Assembly: GCA_949358305.1 (NCBI GenBank)
Contig: OX442314.1
Coordinates: 23,057,060-23,121,059 of the forward strand
DNA length: 64,000 bases
Direction of reading: 5' to 3'
Source: Strigamia acuminata
Lineage: Eukaryota; Arthropoda; Chilopoda; Geophilomorpha; Linotaeniidae
A program made the position numbers and the translations under genes. A model generated the notes under the pieces. That model worked only from the letters and a program-made list of their open reading frames with translations, was not told the origin of the DNA and ran no database searches. How positions within the stretch are numbered: position 1 is the stretch's first letter; each line of letters starts with the position of its first letter. This document shows, one piece after another, positions 13,401 to 25,126 of the stretch.

Positions 13401-16400
13401 TTTGCGATCGATATTTGGCCACACGCTTTAGGGGAGGGCGATTCCAAACGAGCCCTTTGGGGTTGTTTTGAGGGTAACAACATGGGAGGAGATTGTAGAG
13501 TAATTTGTGGATTGCAATTTGCTTACTTGTTTTTCAGACGCCCACGCAATACCTTTCCCAGTACGACAAGCTGCGGGGTAAGGAATACAGCCGGTTCCAC
13601 GGGTATGCCTACGACGGGATTTGGACGACGGCTTTGGCCTTGCAAGCAGTTGCGAGGAAGTTGAAGGAACAAGGAGATGGTCGCGGATTGGAGGATTTCG
13701 AGTACAGGAGCGCCGAGTGGGGCGATATGTTTGCGACTGCCCTCAATGCAACTTCGTTCGAAGGGGTTACGGTAATAAAGTTTGAGAAACGAGGCGGAGG
13801 AAAAGAACTGAAGGTAGTGAATCTGAATAGAAAGTTTGTTAGGGTTTGTGGAGATGCTTGAAGTGGCGCACCAGATGTGAATAGTGAGCGAGGTGGAGTT
13901 GAATGAAAACAGCGAGAAAATTGCTTCTTTTCCTTTTCTTCATTATCATTTTAATCACTTGAGAGTAATTAGTTCTTATGAATGAATGTGGAAGGTGTAG
14001 CTTTTAGATTATTCTTATTTTTGTATTTTTAAAGGGACCGGTTTGGTTTATCAACAACAACAGGAAGGGATATGTTCTGCTGAAACAATTTCAAGGTAAA
14101 AATTTCACGTGTGAGCTGATTTCGCCAATTTGGCATGGCATTTGTACAGTTGTTTTCTATTCAATGGAGTGGAAATTAGACCTTTTTTTGTCGTGCAAAA
14201 TGATTCGGTTTGAGGTTGGTTGTAGAACCAACACGAGTCGAATTGGAAATGTAAATGTTTTGAATTTTGCATTGTTTCTGCTGTTTGCAAAGACAAAAAA
14301 ATTGAAAAATTGGTTGATTATTAACTGTTGAAAAATATTTCAAGTCAATTTTTTAAAGTTAACTTTCCTTAATGAAACAATCTGAAAACTTTTAAACAAT
14401 AAAGGCGAAATGTGGAAATCAATTTTACTCATTATGTGGGTAAAATCTGCAGCTTTAAATCTGAATTCTTTATCTTTTGGACCTTGGTGTCTTTTGGCTG
14501 GTGGATATGACATTTTTACGTCATCAGCTAAAAAATAATTACACATCGTAAGGCACAAATTGGGTCACTTTTTTTCCTTACTAATAGATTTCTTGTCTGA
14601 AGACAGAATTGCACTTTGCGCATGCGTATCTAGATCAATGCAAGGGACTTCGATTCCCGTAAATCAAGGTTCACAAACTTTCTTTGGCTTCGGAGTCCGG
14701 AAATCCTTTACAGTATTCTGAATTTAACTGTTTAGATAACTTGTGTAAAGTTACTGATTTGATAAATAATACTCTAATTCCAATAGTCTACAAAGACTAT
14801 TTCTTCTGTACGGTTTGCAGTTAAAAATGTCGAAACAACATATTTGCATCTGATACCATTTTCTTCAAGATTAGTATCAGAAAAATTATTAAGAGAGTTT
14901 CGGGATTAATTTACATGGCAGATTTAGTTACTAAATTACAAATTATGCGGAGCCCCAATGGCCCACTGATCACGTATATTGCACCTATCGATGTTTGTTA
15001 TTAAATTAAATGAATAAATCTCTGTCTGGTCTCCAATTACCACCTGGGCCGTCTGTTTATTGAGTGGCAGTTCCAACTTTAGGACCGAAAAACCAGATGT
15101 TTCTAGAAAACATCATTAAATTAATAGGGGTAGTGTGAAGTTGTTTATGGGTATCATTCAGAAAGTCCATTTTTTAATTTTGCTATTATAGCGCTTATCT
15201 TTGGGAGTTTGACTCAAATACAGAAGGAATTTTTAACTGAAAGTGAATCTGCGCTGTGCAGAAAAGATAGGCATTATTATGTGACAAGTATATGCTAATT
15301 CCGCTTATCTTTATTTTTTTTCCAGAGGGAAAGGGAGTATGAATTTTATTCTCAGTTGAAGATGAACCAATTTTTCACAGATAGTTTACGTTTTGAATAA
15401 CGTAATGTACTGTGGTGAAGTTAGGCTTATCTCATTTGCAAAAAGGGCCGAGTTTGTGGTTTATTTTAAATGTTTTCAATGATGCTCAAGTTAGTGCAAA
15501 TATTATTACTTTATTACCACACGCTAGCCAGCTTTAAATTTTCATGTGTAATATTTATAGTGAATACTAATGCTGAAAGTGCGTTTTGTGAAATTCTTTT
15601 AATTAAAATATGAGCATGAAGTTTTTATTGCAAATTATAGAATATTTAATGCCGCGATATGTGATTGATATGAAACTAGATTATATTCATGACGGGTTGT
15701 AATAAAATTACTTGACAAGGGTAAGGGTGATGCGTGTGCAAACTGAAAATGATAATACAACACTAAAGTGAGGTCATAGCTCAAATGATCTCTGCATTAA
15801 TTTAACTGCAACTGGAACACAGTAGGTATATTATTTGATTAGATAAATATCCGCGCAAGAGCTCTTAAAAAGTTTAGAAACCACTGTTCTGTGGAACCTT
15901 TATTAAAAATAAAAGATGAATTTCAGCGATGCAGTAATGGCGGTCTTTTAAACGGAATACTAAGCCATCTGTCGTTAAAATATTAAAACAATTGCGTCGA
16001 AACAATTTCCGGCGTGCTCGATTTTGTAGTTTTGTAGTTTTGGTAATTTTTATGTGTGATGACAACGAGTGGAGAAAACCAGCTTTTCAATTAATGAGAG
16101 TTGTTTTATTAAAACTGACATTTGCACATTAAAGGAGGCCGCGAGGTGAAGATTGGCGAATACGATGGAGTGCAAAATGTGTTGGATCTCAAGCGATGGA
16201 AAACAATTCAATGGAGAGGTTAGGTAAATTTCTTTGTGCAGTATTTTAAAAATCTGTTGCTGTTTTGTTTGCCCGTTTGTGGCCACGTTGGGGGTTTGTT
16301 TTTTTTCCCCTTTGCTTTGTTTTCAACAGGTTCCGGACCGCCGCTGGACAGAACTTTGTCCATTATAGAGCGCATGAGAGTCAATCTGCCCATTTATTCA

Positions 16401-19400
16401 GTTTTGGCGAGCATCGCGTCATGCGGTATCGTTACCGCGATCTTCTTCCTGGCTATAAACATCCGTTTCCGGAACCAGAGGTATGTAAAAGGTTGAGAAA
16501 TGTTTTATTTATTTTTAATTTAGTTTGTATCAAGGTATGCTTTACGACATGGGGAAAGTTTAAGCATCGATTTAAATGTTAATCGATTCGTCAAGGGGCT
16601 TTGTCAGAAAATGGCGATGATAAAAAGTGTTTTTATGCGGTGCTAACATTTAACTTAGGCTTAACTATTTTCTAGTTGATGCTTCAAAGGAATAACTTGA
16701 ATGCCATTTAAAGCAGGAAGGAGCCGTTAAAGACACTATAGAATTTCTCTAAAATTTATTTCCGCAAATAGAAGAGTAAAAAAATTTAAAATTTAAAATT
16801 TAAACGAAAAGCAAAATTTCTTTTTCTATTTATTCTCTCTTCTTTTCGTACAACCGTGTTATTTATTTACTGCGAGTGGTGGCAAAAAAATCTGAAATGG
16901 AAACTGGTCATCTTTTTTGTGTGCTGTGTTGGAAAAAATATGTTAAGTCGGATGGTCATCTGCTTTACAATGAAGCCTGTTCAGCTCTGTTTTGAGTGTG
17001 TTTGAATTCAAAGAAGACAACTTGGAGGAAAAGCAAAACTTAAAAACGATACAGTGCTAATAAAAGATTGACGCGAGGCGTCTACAATATCAACAACTTA
17101 ATAATAACGACGAGCATACGCAATGACCCAACATGCTTTTGATAGTTCAATTGTGTTTACCTCTTAACCCTCTGGTGAAATGCATAAGGACTTTTATCTC
17201 CATTGGTTTACTATGCTGGTGAGTGGTGATGGTTGACCAATTTTTTCAGGTTCGTTAGTCTGTCGCAGGCCAATAACAGTAACCAATAGGAGTTTAAGTA
17301 AGTTGTGTGTGTTTGCTTCTCTGCGCTTCACTTCCCACGTACATGTAAACACGCGAGCGGATATAAGTTAGTTACCAGCGAGCATTTTCCATACAGAGTG
17401 AATGAGCTTGTTTACTTTTGAAGCTACATTTACATGTAAAAAATAAAATAAAGTATAAACTTTAGTTTTGGTGAAGTTGTCTAGACGCCAGAATATTTGC
17501 ATCAGCTGGTTATTTACCTAGAGTAGTTGTTTACATAAAAGCTGAATACCTACATTGTTTTATGCATTTTTTGCGCACAAGTTATTACCAAAAAGCAGAT
17601 GAATTTACCTGCTTCTAGCATTTTTTAATCTGTACAATTTTGTGCCGTAGACTGTAGTGCCATTCATTTTATCTAGGACTTTGATTGGTTCTATCTTAGA
17701 TTAAGAAACTTGTAAGATGAAAGTAGGAATGACTTATCGACAGCTACACATATATTGAATACAGAAAATGAATATTTTATTACCCAATAAACCTGCAAGA
17801 AGCATTTTTATTGCCAACTTGCAGCGGGTTTTATCACATTTGAACCTGAATTCCCTTCAATGATAAATTAATTCTATTTTGTCAAATGAAAAATGTGTTT
17901 ATATTGTTTGAAGACATAAAATATAGATGGATGAATAGTAGATACATGTTTTGAGATGGTCTTTCATCATTGCAATCTCAGGGGTATTGGGGAACGACAA
18001 ACAAAGTATGAAATTGAAAAGCATTTCACTCGAATGTCATCATGCGGCTTGTCATTATTGAAAACAGTTAAATGAAATTGAAATTGATTGTATGTTTGGA
18101 TTTGAAATGACATTGCTTGATGTTCTAGATGCAGATAAAATGGAATTACATTTTCTTCTTCTTCCTTTTCAGGAATATTAAGATGTCAAGCCCTTATTTG
18201 AATAATTTAATAATTATCGGCTGCATTTTGACCTATACCAGTGTCATCTTGCTTGGATTAGACAGTGAACTGACAAGTGAAGATTCTCTTCGTTATGTGT
18301 GTTCGGTATGTTAGAAAATTGACTTGTCTTTCTAAGAGCCCGAAATTCTAGACATATTTTAAACACTTTACCAAACAAATTAGATTGACCTTTTATCTTA
18401 ATCGTGATCAAAGCCATAGTAATATGCTAGGTAACCTTCAGTTCACATCCTGTATCTTGATGCCAAATTCATACTGCGCATCACATTCTGCGCATGCATT
18501 TAACATGGCGATTGTCAAGCTGCAAGATTTCGGTACCAGGCTGAAAAAATTACTTTTGTTAATGAGTTTATCATTATTTATTTACTTTATTTTAGCATTA
18601 TTAGGCCTAATATTAGACTTAACACTACAAAATAACGACTGAAATTAGGAAATCAACTGCGCGGAATGGAATGTACAATATGAGTTTGACATCAAGATAC
18701 GCGGAGACCAAAGGTGCTGTCACGTTGGTGCTTTGTGTTTTACACCATTACACGCATGCGCCTCACATATTTCAATGGTAAAGGGCGCCAAAATGCGTGG
18801 TTTGCCTGGGTCGCAAAACATTTGCACTAAGTCTGTTAAGACATTTTGTCTCGTCCATTGCTACGCTCAAGTATGGTCTCGTAGGAAAAGACCAAAATCC
18901 TTAAAAATCACTCAAACGGCAAGAACAAATTATACACATTGGGCCCAGCCGGACATTTGTCGATTCATCGAACCACGTACTTCATTTATAAGAACTTGAA
19001 CCGCACAGAATGAGAACGGCTCACTGTGTTGATCACTTGTTCCCATTTGAACACAGAAATTAAGCAGCATTGTATTTGGTCTGTTCAAGTGCGTGAAGTG
19101 ATCTCAGGCTTGCTCACAAGTTCAATGAGGCATGAGTCGCTTTCATATTTTGGGGTCCCTTATAACCCTTTCCTTTTCCTTACAATCCACCACAATTTCT
19201 CATGTGAAGACTCCATTTAGACAATATAATAACAGCCAATTTATACTACGGAGTAAAAGGGTAATGTTACCTTTAAAAATAATTAAAATGTGGAAGCGAC
19301 TTAATATATCAAAAGTGTGCAATTTGGATTTTTGCCAAACTTCAGTGAGTTAGCAAAATATTACCCACTGTTTTCAGCGACAGTAATCCTTAGATACTAA

Positions 19401-22400
19401 CAGATTAAATAAACCAAGCGGAGATATGAATTTGTTTATTTTTATTATTGCTAATGGATAGGGGATGGGGATAGCTGTGCAGGCAAGCAAACGCCAATAA
19501 TGCGCAAAAATATTGACACTTCGTTCACTGCAAATGTGATTTGAGTTAAAAATAGGTTTATTCACATCAACAACTAATAATTAGTTAAATTATTTCCTTC
19601 CTTCAGAGATTTTATAAGTCATTTTTTTTTAAAATTTCTTTATCGATGACATTTTTATGCGTTTTGTATTCAAAATGGGATTTTTTTAAAAAATGACCGT
19701 TTTATGCAAAGAGATTTGGAAATTAATTCAGCCTCAAAGCGGGTATTTAGCACTATTTAAAAGCGCTCTGGCTCTGCTCTGTCATTTAATTTTTTAGCGG
19801 TTTTGATTTCAATAATACCAGGATAAGCTTTTTAAAGAAATGTATATTTTAATCTTGTGAAATTCTCGTTTATCTGATCTTCAGATGCGGGCCTGGATTC
19901 TCATGTCTGGGTTTACGTTGGCATTTGGTTCTATGTTCAGTAAAACGTGGCGGGTTCACACGATTTTCACCGACATCAAACTGAACCGCAAGGTATGGTA
20001 TTGTCTTTTTAAGATAGAAAAGAAGCGAAACCGCGCAGGGCGAAATCGCATTAATAAGACTTTCTTCGTGCAGTAAATGTTGTACCAAAACAAAAATTAA
20101 TTTAACCTAAAAATGCAATTTGTCGGGAAAAAAATGTATTTTTTCAATCCACAATAATGTGTTGTTGACTGCGATGCTTGAAAACGAACCATAATCAAAT
20201 CACTCGCCTATATTTCATCAAAATAAGTTAGGTGTGCTGGAATTGCGGTTAAGCGAAATTTGATTAAGTGGTTTCACTTTTGGAAAAATATTTTGTTTTT
20301 TATGTGATACCTAAAGTGGTTCAAAAACACATTAAAATTAAAATATTAAATTACAATGTGTTTTGAAATGCATTGAGTTTCACGGGAATATGTTTTGTAT
20401 ACATTTTTACATGCTGGTGGTTTGTAAAATGTATTATGATGAAATGTGCATTCAAAATATTATTATTTGTCAAATATGAATGCATTTTCAAATGTATTTT
20501 TTCAGTTATATTATGAAATGCACGTGCAGTATTGTAAAATATATTTTTCAACCATATACAGTTCGCGCCCGGTAATCTTGATGCTAAATTCGTACTGCGC
20601 ATCCCATTCTGCGCAGACGATTTTCTAATTCCAGCTGTTATTTAGCAGTATTAGGCCTAATAATGCTAAAATAAAGTAAATAAACAACAATATTTTGATC
20701 ATACACTGTAAATTAATTTTAATCATGAGTTTATTGTTGTTTATTTACTTTATTTTAGCATTATTAGGCCTAATACTGCTAAATAACAATCGTCTGCGCA
20801 GAATGGGATGCGCAGTACGAATTTAGCATCAAGATACCGGGCGCGAACTGTAGGTAGGTATTTTTTAATACTCTTCTATTAATTATTCAAAATAGTCAGA
20901 GAAATTGAACAGTTTAAAGTTGGGTTGTTTTTCTAGTGAAAAAGTTTGAAAATGTATGCGCAAACTCATTCTCCTCCCTCTGTGGTGGTTCGAAATGGCC
21001 CACCACAGCTGCGCGCCAAAAGTATAGTGACTATTGCCGTGTTTAACTGAGTCGATTCAAGTAATTTTGTTAGGTTACAACTTTTGGGGTAACTATATGC
21101 TGTGCTTCCAAACGAAGCAGCAAATTCCCATCGGATACCGATTACCGACCTCTATACACTCCGCAGATGAGTTCAATCAATAGGAAATCTTGACGTAGCA
21201 TTAATGTTCGTCTTTAAGCAAGCAAAAATTGTGACCCGAATAAAACTTTTTACATTTCTGTGGCTTTTATTTTTATATTGAATGCAGTCTTTTCTCATTC
21301 CGTGTATATAATCCTTATAAAATTGGATTTAATTGAAAATTATTGCAGCCACGTGAAATAAATGAAATGATAGTGGAACATTAGAGGAATTTAATGTTAT
21401 AAAGGCAATAAATGTTGTGTTGGAATGCGTTTGCAGGCTATCACGGATTTCCAGCTCATTTCTGTAGTGGCCGTTCTACTAGGAATTGATATTGCCATCA
21501 TGGTCACGTGGCAAATCTTGGATCCTTTTTATCGGGAGACTAAGAAACTGCCTCCAGTGGTACGCTGCCGAGTTAATTCTTATGGATTTAATCAATAAAG
21601 TTTGGATTAATTTTTTCCTTCTTTATGCTTCACTTTTTTTTTCCAGCCACATCCTACTAATCAGGATTCCCAGATCGTGCCTGTCATGGAATACTGCAAA
21701 AGCGATAGAATGACGTTGTTTTTGGGTGCTATTTACGTCTACAAAGGACTTTTAATGGTACGAATGTTTTCTTGTTATTAACTGGGCATTCCGCATCACA
21801 AGTTGAAGCAACGGTGCAGAAATAATTCTTTTTCATTCCTTGTTGTGGTGTCCTGTTCAACTCTAGCCCAAAATAATTATCTGGAAAATTAGCAGTTTGA
21901 ACTTTGCGTTTAATGTAACAAACATGTAACGTGTAATTATCTTAGAATTGATTCTGCAATTATTTCCATCGATTTAGTGGGTTTTCTTTTTTCTTTTTTC
22001 TTTTATTTTCTTTTTTTGTGACTAATTTTAGATCATCGGCTGTTTTTTGGCTTGGGAAACTCGGCACGTGAGCATACCAGCTCTAAACGATTCCAAGTAC
22101 ATTGGCATGTCGGTGTACAATGTAGTAATTATGTGCGTTATTGGTGCAGCCATATCATTCATTTTATCCGATCAACCAAATACTTCCTTCATCATGGTGT
22201 CTGTATTCATCATTTTCTGTACAACTACCACGCTTTGCCTCGTCTTTGTGCCTAAGGTAATTATTCAACAGACCGAAAGTAATTTAAATCATAATTAACA
22301 TGCCTTTCACTGGACTCATTGCTTCCACATCAAACCATAAATGGTACCAAGTGCAGCCGCTTTGGCTGCCATTATTGCATCTCTAAACCAAAATAAGTTA

Positions 22401-24933
22401 AACAACATTTTTAAACTGCTTGTATCGACCTAACTTCAAAATGGCGACCGATTTAGTCTGTTTTCAGTGCCTGTTGCGTGACATTTAAATCAAAAAACAT
22501 GTTCAACTGCAAGTTAAACAAGACTTTGATTTCACATTTGAAATTTGAAATTTTGAGAAAAATATTGAGATTTTGTATTTTTACGCCCTGGCAATGCAGT
22601 AATGGCGCTACAGGCACTCGAGTTTTGGGTGCACTCAAATAGCATCCAGTTTTGTTCCGTTGCGACTATTTTCGCTGGAGAATATCGAATTTCCACAATG
22701 TTTCCGCACTGTTTCATATTAAATATAATATCTAGTAGTTTTAGTTTGTATTGGGAAATGAAACCGAAACTTTTTGAAAGGAAGTGGGAAAATAAATTCG
22801 ATACTGAGAGCGGGGTTTAGGGAAGGATATTTCGATCAATAATAAGGGCAGTATTTTCGGCCTGAAATCAATGCGCAAATATGTGCCATTCACAGCTCAT
22901 TGACTTGCAAAAAAATCCCCATGGGATGGACGCACGCGTTCGAATCACTTTCCAAGCATCAATGCGCAAACGCAGGAACAGCGACGAGAATACTCAGGAG
23001 AAGATGAAAGAGCTGCACGAGGAAAATCAACTTATTAGAAGAACTTTGAAAGAGGTAATTTGAAATAATATACCGCGATTTGTAATTTGTAGTTAAGATT
23101 TGTTATCCTTTATTTTCATTTCTTTTATTACTCAGAAAGATATAGAAATTAGATCCCTTATTCGACAATTGGGTGAAGATGTTTGCGACATCTTGCAAGA
23201 GCGGCTCAGGTTTCCACGAGTGGTCGAAATAATTAGACGAGAAGGTAATGAGCTACCACCATCAACAAGTCTGCCCGTTCGTTGTTTTGATGTTAAATCT
23301 AATAATAAAATCGATTTTTTGGCACACGAAAACACAAAATTCTAAAATTGTTTACTGCACATTAAATGCTGTTAACTGATATTATTTCTATAAGAAATAT
23401 TTGCTGCGTTTATATGTGCGCAAACAGTGATTTTTCGGTTTGATTTTGACATCAAGATCTCGGGCGCAAACTAACAGGAATGGTTTACCTCCCAGGCCTT
23501 ATTTGCACTCTTAAAAATCAATTTTGCAGCCCCACCTCAAAATTGAAGTGCAGTTTAAACACGCATAAAAGAAATTAGTTACCGATGCTACCCGCCCTTC
23601 CATTGTCATATCCATGAAATAAAGATGGAGGACAGCTTTTTTAGATCGATGGTGCCGATTTTTGCGCTAATTCATCGTGCAAACTGTCAATAACATTACA
23701 TTTTTGATGACTGCGGATGGCACATTTGGACGGAGAGAGGCTCTTTCGGCTTGGCCGTTGGGAACGGACCTAAGACGGCAACCCACCAAGACCCATCTCC
23801 GTCATACATTTTTTAAATTTCCTTCCGTGTTTTCATGTTTATTTTATGGTTTAAAAGATTTAAAAGAAATTTCAATTTGAGATGTTTGCGTAAATGCAAA
23901 AAAAAGTAAATAGAGAGTTTGCGGGAGGCATTTTTCCCTTATTTTGTGCCACGTTACACTATTTTAGTGCCATATCGTAAGGAAAAAATCTTTAGTGTAT
24001 CGTTTTCAACACTAAATTAAAATATAGCGCAGCCAATCACAATTGAGAACACTATATTGTTAGCTCCGCCCATTGCAAATGGCGATTATTTTGTTGTCCC
24101 GATCAAACACATCAGTCATAGGTATGTAGATTGAATGATAAGTGAGGCCCAAAATGAAATTTTAGGCCCAAAACCATACTTTATAGGCATAATAATGGAA
24201 TTTTATGCAGAAATTTGCACATTTACGCCCCCAAATTGAATTTTTAGGCTCAAAATTACTAACTGTCAGTAGTTGGCTGAAATAGTGTAGTGATAAGGGA
24301 AAAGTGCAGCCCGCAAAAACTTAATTTATCATTTTTCCCTTACACTATTTTTATACCGTATAGTCTTTAACTGTTAGGGGAAAATGCATCCCGCAGACTC
24401 TCTAATGTAAAAAATTTGTTATACAAATACTTATAGTTTGCTTTAAAAAATGACTAAAAATAATCGCAACAAGTCAAAAATTTAGATTTAAACGCCATAC
24501 CAAATCATAGAATTCACTTAGCCCAACTGTTATTGCTTTTTTATTCTTTCAAGGAGGGTCCAGTTCGGATGATGATGATACATCATCTGTGACATCTTCT
24601 CAGGACGAAGAAGCGAATGTTTCCTTATCCACAGATAAAGAAAGGTTAATTTTTCTAGCATAACTTGTTTTATCTTCTTCTGGGGTGTGTCACGACTTTT
24701 GTTATTGCAGAAGTAGAACGCAATACTTGCTAATCAACAGTTGCACCCCACAATCAGATAGAAAGAGTGTAAGCACTGTTGAACTGGAGTTATCGAGCAG
24801 TGCGGGAAGGGAAAGCCCACTGGAAATGGAAGCAATTCCATTGACCGATCTAAAAATCCGCAGAGAAAGTGGTGCTGCACCGCAATCATCCGAGCAACGA
24901 GAGATTGAAGTATCTGAAAAACCGTATGAATGA
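7418..24933 (+). CDS. GABBR2: Metabotropic GABA-B receptor subunit 2-like, 5' partial
   Basis: Eighteen exons join in frame into 825 residues plus stop: 7418-7555, 10385-10552, 10617-10718, 11970-12035, 12261-12452, 13538-13771, 14035-14095, 16135-16218, 16330-16480, 18173-18305, 19885-19992, 21437-21559, 21647-21757, 22032-22256, 22896-23054, 23136-23244, 24554-24644, 24711-24933. Visible residues 1-365 are most of the Venus-flytrap domain ([10 protein letters not shown] is diagnostic). About 366-640 is a class C seven-helix domain ([52 protein letters not shown]). About 665-715 is a charged heptad coiled coil ([10 protein letters not shown]), the segment that pairs with subunit 1. In this family subunit 2 does not bind GABA; it couples the heterodimer to Gi/o at the plasma membrane. 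The match is to subunit 2 rather than 1. The signal peptide and roughly the first 100 residues are missing from view. Introns range from 64 bp to about 2.8 kb and hold several MITEs. Confidence 0.93.
9281..9393 (-). repeat. Dispersed repeat family R1, copy 2
   Basis: Reverse-complement copy of the R1 repeat. It aligns almost end to end with the copy at 22401-22503: an AAACAACAT start, ACTGCTTGT, CTAACTTCAAAAATGGCGG, GATTTAGTC, then TGACATTTAAA and CATGTT. It lies in the first visible intron of the GABA-B receptor gene. Confidence 0.6.
18439..18709. mobile_element. Diverged relative of the palindromic MITE M1
   Basis: The left end resembles M1 at 20559-20850 (CAGTTC..., ATCTTGATGCCAAATTC, ACTGCGCATC-CATTCTGCGCA). 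The interior shares the TTTATTTACTTTATTTTAGC block with GCATTATTAGGCCTAAT, and the right end keeps TTTGACATCAAGATAC. The outermost bases on the right have decayed, so the end is approximate. It lies in a GABA-B receptor intron. Confidence 0.6.
19014..19097 (+). pseudogene. 5S rRNA-like degenerate copy, copy 2
   Basis: Shares GAACGGC, TTGATCAC, GTTCCCATTTGAACACAGAA and ATTAAGCAGCAT with the copy at 1269-1351, with a 4-bp insertion before TTTGGTCTG. The box C region is lost. The two copies share no tail after the 5S-like part. It lies in a GABA-B receptor intron and is not expected to be a functional 5S gene. Confidence 0.5.
20559..20850. mobile_element. Palindromic MITE M1 (Tc1/mariner-type, TA target duplication)
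   Basis: A 292-bp element flanked by TA on both sides (20557-20558 and 20851-20852). The ends are exact inverses (CAGTTCGCGCCCGG and CCGGGCGCGAACTG). The inverted arms run over 100 bp each and include ATCTTGATGCTAAATTCGTA, CTGCGCATCCCATTCTGCGC, GTATTAGGCCTAATAATGCT and TTTATTTACTTTATTTTAGC. The two arms together fold into one long hairpin around a short AT-rich centre. No transposase is present. TA duplication and CAGT termini fit mobilisation by a Tc1/mariner enzyme. It is inserted in a GABA-B receptor intron. Confidence 0.85.
22401..22503 (+). repeat. Dispersed repeat family R1, copy 3
   Basis: R1 copy with the clearest core (CTAACTTCAAAATGGCGACC, GATTTAGTCTG, then TGACATTTAAAT). It sits in the GABA-B receptor intron between the exons ending 22256 and starting 22896. 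Confidence 0.6.
23414..23473. mobile_element. Terminal fragment of an M1-family MITE
   Basis: TTTGATTTTGACATCAAGAT followed by CTCGGGCGCAAACT matches the right terminal region of M1 (ATCAAGATACCGGGCGCGAACTG). A weakly similar inverse left end may lie near 23276, which would make a short deleted copy. It is inside the GABA-B receptor intron after 23244. Confidence 0.4.
23913..24402. mobile_element. MITE M2 with imperfect terminal inverted repeats and TA duplication
   Basis: The left end GAGAGTTTGCGGGAGGCATT and right end AATGCATCCCGCAGACTCTC are imperfect inverses, about 27 bp including the following pyrimidine or purine tract. TA flanks both sides (23911-23912 and 24403-24404). The 490-bp body has no coding frame but carries further subterminal inverse matches, such as a TTCCCTTA block against TAAGGGAA. 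It is inserted in a GABA-B receptor intron. Confidence 0.7.
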
Positions 24934-25126
24934 AGGTAATGGTTGGAAATGTTGCTTAATAATTCATTTGTTATTTATTTCCTCTTCGAATATTTCGTTT
25001 TGCCGCCTGGCTGCTGCGCCTGTATTCGAATTGTTATTGTCATGTGAGACCTTGCGATGCGGTTGCAATTGTACAAGACTTTTGTTCGCCGTGCAGTGCA
25101 GCTTCGGGCTGTGTGGAAGCTGCTGA

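Noticed and set aside
7418-24933. Calling the receptor GABA-B subunit 1
   Set aside because: The sequences [20 protein letters not shown] and [11 protein letters not shown] follow subunit 2, and the extended C-terminal tail after the coiled coil also fits subunit 2.
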